From Flavobacteriales bacterium (lineage in GTDB: Bacteria > Bacteroidota > Bacteroidia > Flavobacteriales_G > JALEGO01): a DNA stretch of 61,462 nt. Shown here in pieces: positions 56,137 through 61,462 of this stretch. Position 1 is the stretch's first letter, and each line of letters starts with the position of its first letter. The notes under the pieces are model-generated. The model was not told the origin of the DNA, ran no database searches, and worked only from the letters and a program-made list of their open reading frames with translations. The stretch spans positions 1 through 61,462 of the forward strand of contig JAHDEG010000013.1 in assembly GCA_020628935.1 (NCBI GenBank), written 5' to 3'. A program made the position numbers and the translations under genes.

Positions 56137-56600
56137 ATTGGAAAACACTTACGTACTTTCTATCAAACTTTTAGCAAAACAAATAAATTTGAAACTCGGC
56201 TCAGAGTTAGTTTTTTCATCCTAACTATTACTGCATCCATCACTAAATACTGTAACTCTAATTATTAGACTTGTAATTTACTTTTGTATTTCGCAATAAC
56301 AAATAATAACCAAAGAATAGAACTTATAACTAAACAAATTTTCTTCAACAATTATTAAAGCCTCAACTACTAGAGTCTTAACTTTTAATTACACCTATAG
56401 CTAATGCTTTCACAAAGGCTACTTAGATTCAAACTCTCATTTAGTTTTCTTTCCAAAACTAAACTACAGAGCATTTTTTGAAATTGCCACTTAGTAGCGA
56501 TTAAATTGATTGTTTCAAATCAATACTTCAAAAAACAACCTCAACGAACTTTCCTCGAGTTTAAAATAGAACTAGTCTACTCTTTCACTCTTTGTTTGAT
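56103..56600 (-). ncRNA. Candidate orphan noncoding RNA, about 500 nt
   Basis: The minus strand carries an exact TAnnTTTG box (TATATTTG, 56605-56612) and, about 470 bases on, a terminator (stem AAGCGAAGA/TCTTCGCTT followed by six T). Between them no open frame exceeds about 30 codons. The strand is purine- and U-rich with few C. It contains several local stems: AACTC/GAGTT near 56194-56209, TTTAGTTTT/AAAACTAAA near 56439-56462 and ATTGATT/AATCAAT near 56506-56525. It does not show the ends of tmRNA, the conserved blocks of RNase P (found elsewhere in the window) or an SRP RNA core. Identity unknown. Confidence 0.5.
56163..56240 (-). CDS. Possible 25-codon small ORF inside the candidate RNA
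   Basis: ATG at 56240 to TGA at 56163 reads MDAVIVRMKKLTLSRVSNLF then VLLKV, a basic-hydrophobic peptide; an inner ATG lies at 56219. It lies about 360 bases from the predicted transcript start and just before the terminator. No ribosome-binding signal is expected in this phylum, so start use cannot be judged. Reported as a possibility only. Confidence 0.2.
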   Translation of the reverse strand: MDAVIVRMKKLTLSRVSNLFVLLKV

Positions 56601-56604
56601 GAAT

Positions 56605-56612
56605 CAAATATA
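56605..56612 (-). promoter_or_regulatory. -7 box of the candidate orphan RNA
   Basis: TATATTTG on the minus strand, exact consensus. TTTT is found 19 bases upstream in place of TTTG. Confidence 0.55.
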
Positions 56613-56817
56613 TAACAATTTTTTAATATAAAAAACTTTTTTATCCGGTGTAATTTTCTGAACTGAATATAATTTAGCCCAGATTGAAATGGCAGCTTGT
56701 TGTTTTGGCTTAACCTTAGTTTTGTAGTTAAGGCAAAGCGACAAAGAAGCTCTTGCCTTAATGTATAAAACGGTTAAGGTAATATAACAACTATAATGTA
56801 AAGCTGGATAAGCTCTA
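56613..56817. other. Intergenic stretch downstream of uvrA
   Basis: About 205 bases. Contains GCTTAACC/GTTAAGGC arms near 56708-56733 and CTCTTGCCTTAATG...GGTTAAGG at 56750-56779, resembling the left half of the units at 52494 and 52586. No open frame. Confidence 0.35.
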
Positions 56818-59664
56818 CTAATTTGCCGTTATCGTTTTTTCTGCTAATTCTAACTTTAAGAACTTGGCTGTATGGCTTTTTGAGTTTTTAACTACCTCTT
56901 CGGGTGTGCCTTCTACCAAGATTTTTCCGCCTCTGTAGCCGCCTTCTGGACCTACGTCTATGATATGATCTGCAACCTTAACGATATCAAGATTGTGCTC
57001 AATAATTATCATAGAGTTGCCTTGGTTTACCAACTTATTTATTACGCCAAGTAAAACGCGAATGTCTTCGAAATGAAGACCTGTTGAGGGCTCATCCATG
57101 ATGTATAGAGTTTTTCCGGTTCCTTTCTTAGAGAGCTCGGTAGCGAGCTTAACTCGTTGTGCTTCTCCGCCAGATAGGGTGGTTGAAGGTTGGCCCAAAT
57201 GCACATAACCCAAACCTACATCGTTTAAAGTTTTGAGTTTATTAAATATTTTAGGGATGTTTTCGAAAAACTCTACTCCGTCTGAAATAGTCATGTTTAG
57301 CACTGCCCCAATTGATTTTCCTTTGTACCTTACTTGCAATGTTTCTTTGTTGTAGCGCTGTCCTTGGCAGGTTTCGCACTCAACGTAAACATCGGGTAAG
57401 AAATTCATTTCTATGGTTCTTAGGCCACTGCCTTGGCAGGTTTCGCATCTCCCGCCTTTAACGTTAAAAGAGAAACGGCCTGGTTTGTAGCCTCTAATTT
57501 TAGCTTCGGGTAGGTTTGCGAAAAGAGAACGAATATCATTAAAAACGCCTGTGTATGTCGCAGGGTTAGATCTTGGGGTTCGTCCAATTGGTGATTGATC
57601 TATTACAATTACTTTATCTAGATTCTCTAAACCTTTAATGCTTTTATATTCTAGCGGAATTTTTGGTGATCTGTAAAAATGTTTCGCCAAAATTGGGTAG
57701 AGGGTGCCGTTTATGAGGGAAGATTTCCCACTTCCGGAAACGCCTGTTACGCACACTAATTTGCCTAGGGGAATATCAAGTGTTACGTTTTTGAGGTTAT
57801 GCCCTTTACATCCTTTTAGGAGTAGGTTTTTGCCATTTCCATCTCTTCTTTTTGTAGGGATTTCGATTCTGCGTTTGTCTGATAAATATTCTGCTGTTTC
57901 GGTAGGAGATTGAAGAAATTTTTCAGGAACGCCTTCTGCAACAACTTGTCCGCCAAACCTGCCTGCTCTTGGGCCTATATCAATAATATAATCTGAGGCA
58001 AGCATTATGTCTTTATCGTGTTCAACTACTATGATTGAGTTACCTACGTCTCTTAGTTCTTTTAGTGCCTGAATTAATTTGTGGTTATCACGTTGATGCA
58101 AACCAATGCTAGGCTCATCGAGTATATATAGTACATTGGTTAGCTTACTGCCTATTTGAGTTGCAAGTCTTATTCTTTGTGCTTCACCACCTGAAAGGGT
58201 TGCCGCACTTCGGCTTAGCGTTAAATAATCTAAACCAACATCAAGTACAAACTCTACTCTCGTTTGAATTTCTTTTATTATTTCTTTACCAATTATTAAC
58301 TCTCTTTCGGCTAGTTTATTTGGTAATTCTTTAATCCATTCGTGCAGTTTAGAAATATCTAGTTCAGAGACTTCTGCAATATTTTTTTCGTCAATTTTAA
58401 AGTGTAGTGATTCTTTTCTTAATCGAGTTCCTTTACAGGATTTACAGTTTATTTTATTCATGAACCCTTCGGCCCAACGTTTGGATACTCTGCTGGTGCT
58501 TTCTTCGGTTTCGGTTTCTAGAATTTGAATAATGCCTGGGAAATTAATTTTTTGATTGTACGTAATTCCCATTGTTTTACTTTCAATTTTAAACGACTCA
58601 TTTGACCCGTTAAGAATCATTTCAATGGCTTCTTTTGAAAGGTCTTTTACTTTTGTCTTAAAATCAAAATTATATTTTTTGCCAATTGCTGCTATTTGCT
58701 TGTAAATCCAATTGTCTTTAAAATCACCTAATGGTGCTATACCGCCTCTTTGTATAGTTAGTTCTTTATTTGGGAAAACTTTATCGAGATTAATTTCTGA
58801 CATTTTCCCTAAGCCATTACATACTTGACAGGCTCCGTAAGGAGAGTTGAAACTGAAGTTATTTGGGGCAGGAACGTCATAAGATAAGCCTGATTCAGGA
58901 TCCATAAGTGCCTTGCTGAAAAAATGGTCTGTGTGACTTTCTTTATTTTCAATTACCGAAATAATAACCGAGTCATTTCCGTGTTTAAGGGCAAGATCTA
59001 GAGCTTTGCTGATGCGTTCTTCGAATTCTTCCTTTACTTCAAGTTTATCGATGAGAATTTCAATGTCGTGAATTTTGTATCTATCGACATGCAAACCAAT
59101 TTTAAGTTCTTCTATTTTATTATCTACTCGTGCGTTTAAGAAACCGTCTTTTCTAAACTTCTCGAACAATTCTTTGTAATGGCCTTTTCGCCCTTTAATT
59201 ACAGGGGATAAAATGTATATTTTTTTACCATTAAATTGACTGAGTATAGTTTCTCTAATTTGATCAGTAGTGTACTGAACCATTTTTTTACCTGTGATAT
59301 GCGAGTAGGCTGTACCAACTCTTGCAAAAAATAATCGCATAAAATCATACACCTCAGTTATTGTACCAACTGTAGATCTTGGACTTTTATTTACCGTTTT
59401 TTGTTCGATAGAAATAACGGGACTAAGGCCTTTTATTTGGTCAACATCGGGTCGTTCACCTTTGCCTATAAAACTTCTTGCATATGATGAAAAGCTATCA
59501 ATATATCGTCTTTGTCCTTCTGCATAAATAGTATCAAATGCTAGTGATGATTTACCGCTACCACTAACACCAGTTATAACAACAAGTTCGTTTCTAGGAA
59601 TTGTAACATCAATATTTTTGAGGTTATGCTCTCTTGCTCCTGTTACCTCAATGCTTTCTTTCAT
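56818..59664 (-). CDS. uvrA: UvrABC excinuclease subunit A
   Basis: ATPase that scans DNA for bulky damage and loads UvrB. Two ABC modules: Walker A GVSGSGKSSLAFDT (33-46) and GVSGSGKSSLINGT (near 645), signatures LSGGEAQRIRLA and LSGGEAQRVKLA. Zinc modules are CQVCNGLGKM with CKSCKGTRLRK in the first half, and CETCQGSGLR with CETCQGQRYN in the second. Start MKESIEVTGAREHNLKNIDV is standard. 948 aa, complete. It appears monocistronic. Confidence 0.97.
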   Translation of the reverse strand: MKESIEVTGAREHNLKNIDVTIPRNELVVITGVSGSGKSSLAFDTIYAEGQRRYIDSFSSYARSFIGKGERPDVDQIKGLSPVISIEQKTVNKSPRSTVGTITEVYDFMRLFFARVGTAYSHITGKKMVQYTTDQIRETILSQFNGKKIYILSPVIKGRKGHYKELFEKFRKDGFLNARVDNKIEELKIGLHVDRYKIHDIEILIDKLEVKEEFEERISKALDLALKHGNDSVIISVIENKESHTDHFFSKALMDPESGLSYDVPAPNNFSFNSPYGACQVCNGLGKMSEINLDKVFPNKELTIQRGGIAPLGDFKDNWIYKQIAAIGKKYNFDFKTKVKDLSKEAIEMILNGSNESFKIESKTMGITYNQKINFPGIIQILETETEESTSRVSKRWAEGFMNKINCKSCKGTRLRKESLHFKIDEKNIAEVSELDISKLHEWIKELPNKLAERELIIGKEIIKEIQTRVEFVLDVGLDYLTLSRSAATLSGGEAQRIRLATQIGSKLTNVLYILDEPSIGLHQRDNHKLIQALKELRDVGNSIIVVEHDKDIMLASDYIIDIGPRAGRFGGQVVAEGVPEKFLQSPTETAEYLSDKRRIEIPTKRRDGNGKNLLLKGCKGHNLKNVTLDIPLGKLVCVTGVSGSGKSSLINGTLYPILAKHFYRSPKIPLEYKSIKGLENLDKVIVIDQSPIGRTPRSNPATYTGVFNDIRSLFANLPEAKIRGYKPGRFSFNVKGGRCETCQGSGLRTIEMNFLPDVYVECETCQGQRYNKETLQVRYKGKSIGAVLNMTISDGVEFFENIPKIFNKLKTLNDVGLGYVHLGQPSTTLSGGEAQRVKLATELSKKGTGKTLYIMDEPSTGLHFEDIRVLLGVINKLVNQGNSMIIIEHNLDIVKVADHIIDVGPEGGYRGGKILVEGTPEEVVKNSKSHTAKFLKLELAEKTITAN

Positions 59665-59724
59665 TATAAAAATATTGTTGATCTTATTTTGTACAAAAAC
59701 TTAACATGAGTGTTAAATAAATGT

Positions 59725-60864
59725 TTATGATTCTTTGACTAGAATTTGTCTTTTTGTTTGGACACCATTTCTTACTTTACTAACATCTGTTTCTGTTTTA
59801 ATAGAACGAATATTACTTTTTTCAGAAACTATTTTTTCGTCTCTTTTTATACGGGTCAGTGAATACAACCAAATGGAAACTCCTAAGTTTAGAATAGTGA
59901 GTGTTACTTTTGCTGCGAATATTTCACCTAACATTATATAAAAGCTTGAAGCAAGAGAAAATATGCTGAAAAATATAAATGTTAGTGCGACTTTAGTTTC
60001 ATTTAATCCGAAATAACACAGATGGTGTGTTGTGTGGTCTTTTCCTCCAACAAACGGAGATGTTCTTTTTAACAATCTGTTAATAGTAACAGTTGTGGTA
60101 TCTGTAATAGGTATAAGAAAAATTAGAAAAATCATTAAAAACCCATATTCACGTTCTAAATTAATTTCTTGCGGTAAATTCCAAAAAACCTGAATACCTA
60201 TAATTGACAAAAATACACCTAAGAACTGACTTCCTGCATCACCCATAAACATTTTTGAGGGATACCAATTAAAAAATAAAAATGTGATTAAAGATAATAG
60301 CACGCCAACCATTGATATGATTAGAAAGTATGAACCTATGTTGAATGCTAAACAAAATAGTAATCCTCCAGTAATAATAACTGCGGAAACAGAGGTTGTA
60401 ATACCATCCATATTATCTAACATATTAACTGAATTCATTATTCCAACAACCCAAAAAGTAGTTAAGATGTAATTTAATATTTCGTTATCGAACATTTGAA
60501 TATAAATACCCGATGCAATCAATATAAATGCACAGGCTAATTGTGCTCCAGATTTCAGTAGCGGGTTTGTGTTGTACGCATCATCCGCCCAACCCATTAC
60601 AAAGCCTAAAGTCGAAGCTAATACAATGCCTATTATTTGAGATGAAGTCTCGTTAGAGCTATCAAAAACGAAGTAGAATATAGTAGCGAATAAAAAGAGT
60701 AAAAAAAATGAAATGCCACCTAAAGCGGGCTTTGATGCTGCGTTCCAACGAACAATTGATACTTGATTATTTCGTATCCCTAAATTGGAAGAAAACTTTA
60801 ATAGTACCCTGTTTAACACATAGGATATGATTACCGAAAACGCGCAAAAAATAGTGATTGCCAT
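59725..60864 (-). CDS. Undecaprenyl-phosphate sugar-1-phosphate transferase (WecA/MraY-like, glycosyltransferase family 4)
   Basis: 379 aa, about eleven membrane helices. Attaches a UDP-sugar phosphate (probably GlcNAc-1-P) to undecaprenyl phosphate, starting O-antigen or capsule-type polymers. Diagnostic loops: GWADDAYNTNP (the DD motif, near 91-101), NMLDNMDGI (near 145-153), MFMGDAGSQFLG (near 210-221) and the His-rich GGKDHTTHHLC (near 278-288). A charged cytoplasmic tail of about 40 residues follows. WecA/RfbF-like rather than MraY because of the LDNMDGI sequence. It is 27 bases after rfbC on the same strand. Confidence 0.92.
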   Translation of the reverse strand: MAITIFCAFSVIISYVLNRVLLKFSSNLGIRNNQVSIVRWNAASKPALGGISFFLLFLFATIFYFVFDSSNETSSQIIGIVLASTLGFVMGWADDAYNTNPLLKSGAQLACAFILIASGIYIQMFDNEILNYILTTFWVVGIMNSVNMLDNMDGITTSVSAVIITGGLLFCLAFNIGSYFLIISMVGVLLSLITFLFFNWYPSKMFMGDAGSQFLGVFLSIIGIQVFWNLPQEINLEREYGFLMIFLIFLIPITDTTTVTINRLLKRTSPFVGGKDHTTHHLCYFGLNETKVALTFIFFSIFSLASSFYIMLGEIFAAKVTLTILNLGVSIWLYSLTRIKRDEKIVSEKSNIRSIKTETDVSKVRNGVQTKRQILVKES

Positions 60865-60891
60865 AATTATGGCAAAGTTAAGTTTTTAGAA

Positions 60892-61431
60892 CTAGTTAAA
60901 GAAGTCTAATTGATCAAACTTTTTACCTTTTTGATCTTTTTCGGATACAATTGGGTTTATTATTCCCCAATCGATATTTATTGTTGTGTCGTCCCAGCGC
61001 AAGCACTCCTCGCTTTTAGGTTCGTAGTAAGAAGTGCATTTATATAAGAAAGTAGTTTCATCTTCCATGCTTACAAAACCATGTGCCATACCTTCTGGCA
61101 CCCATACCATTTTATTGTTTTCACTTGATAGTTCTATTTTTATGTGTTTTCCAAATGTTTTTGAAGACTTTCTTAGATCAACAATCACATCAATGGCCTT
61201 ACCTTTAACGACTCTAACAAGTTTACCTTGTGAATTAGGTGACTTTTGAAAGTGTAATCCTCTGATAACATTTTTTTTAGATGCTGAATGATTGTCTTGA
61301 ACAAATTTTGTAGATAGTATTTCTTCAAATTTAGCTTCATTGTAAGATTCGAAAAAAAGTCCCCTACTATCCTCAAATATTCTAGGTTCTAATATTAAAA
61401 CGTCACTTATTTCTGTTTGTGATATTCTCAT
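60892..61431 (-). CDS. rfbC: dTDP-4-dehydrorhamnose 3,5-epimerase
   Basis: Third step of dTDP-L-rhamnose synthesis. 179-aa cupin: LEPRIFEDSRGLFFESYNEA (16-35), FVQDNHSASKKNVIRGLHFQ (near 43-62, catalytic His in RGLHFQ), GKLVRVVKGKAIDVIVDLR, VPEGMAHGFVSMED (near 112-125) and the closing CLRWDDTTINIDW. Complete. Together with the WecA-like gene downstream it marks the end of an O-antigen or exopolysaccharide locus that continues to the right of the window. Confidence 0.95.
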   Translation of the reverse strand: MRISQTEISDVLILEPRIFEDSRGLFFESYNEAKFEEILSTKFVQDNHSASKKNVIRGLHFQKSPNSQGKLVRVVKGKAIDVIVDLRKSSKTFGKHIKIELSSENNKMVWVPEGMAHGFVSMEDETTFLYKCTSYYEPKSEECLRWDDTTINIDWGIINPIVSEKDQKGKKFDQLDFFN

Positions 61432-61462
61432 TTTTTATTGAGTAATTTTGCGAAAAAACCTT

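Noticed and set aside
56103-56600. tmRNA (ssrA) as the identity of the candidate RNA
   Set aside because: Lacks the tRNA-like ends (GGGG start, T-arm with TTCGAAT and CCA end) and a tag reading frame ending in ALAA-type residues.

Overview
The window is an AT-rich stretch of a chromosome from a member of the Bacteroidota, most likely a marine or aquatic Flavobacteriales-type organism. The evidence is the gene content: type IX secretion (T9SS) cargo with C-terminal sorting domains, a large cysteine-rich surface protein of the gliding-associated type, a Lacal_2735-type small protein, a YtxJ bacillithiol-system protein, and a long Bacteroidota-type YidC. The promoters also fit, with a TAnnTTTG box and in some cases an upstream TTTG box, and Shine-Dalgarno sequences are mostly absent. 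No phage, transposase, CRISPR array or rRNA operon is visible. Most of the window is core chromosome, and about two thirds of the genes lie on the minus strand.

Layout. 1-1780 is the 5' part of a large secreted surface protein that runs off the left edge. 2034-9245 holds rpsA, small metabolic genes, a rhomboid/HAD/aminotransferase operon and tRNA-His. 9342-13226 is a plus-strand stress-type cluster (TMEM175-like channel, AraC regulator, exported pirin, GNAT, DoxX, nitroreductase). 13404-14796 encodes a lipoprotein and an outer-membrane barrel. 15050-20885 carries katG, a DEAD-box helicase, a cold-shock protein and an OmpA-family protein. 20882-29359 contains housekeeping genes (ribH, yidC, pyrG) plus a T9SS cargo gene. 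30180-36398 is a nine-gene minus-strand operon that starts with two tandem SiaB-kinase/SiaC-substrate pairs. It continues into an FtsE-like ATPase, a glycosyltransferase, a methyltransferase, an aldehyde dehydrogenase and a gamma-carbonic anhydrase. 36479-47795 mixes peroxiredoxin, formiminotransferase, Smr, Nudix, patatin/BamA, RNase P RNA, DUF389, truA and a J-domain/KTSC protein. 48092-54954 holds ZIP, M15 peptidase, phospholipase-C-like, gcvT and methylmalonyl-CoA mutase. 55259-56817 is a low-coding gap with a frameshifted membrane protein and a candidate orphan RNA. 56818-61431 holds uvrA, a WecA/MraY-like transferase and rfbC, where an envelope polysaccharide locus probably begins.

The most unusual items are these. 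(1) An apparently noncoding minus-strand transcription unit of about 500 nt at 56103-56600, with its own consensus promoter box and a strong terminator. (2) The duplicated SiaB-SiaC partner-switching module fused to an FtsE operon; the second SiaC has Ser instead of Thr at the phospho-acceptor position. (3) A stand-alone version of the N-terminal domain of long RluA-type pseudouridine synthases, next to truA. (4) A homopolymer frameshift in a membrane-protein gene. (5) Operator-like palindromes at katG, pyrG and the TPR gene. (6) An exported pirin with a degenerate Tat-like leader.

All assignments come from reading the sequence and remembered family features; no database search was possible.
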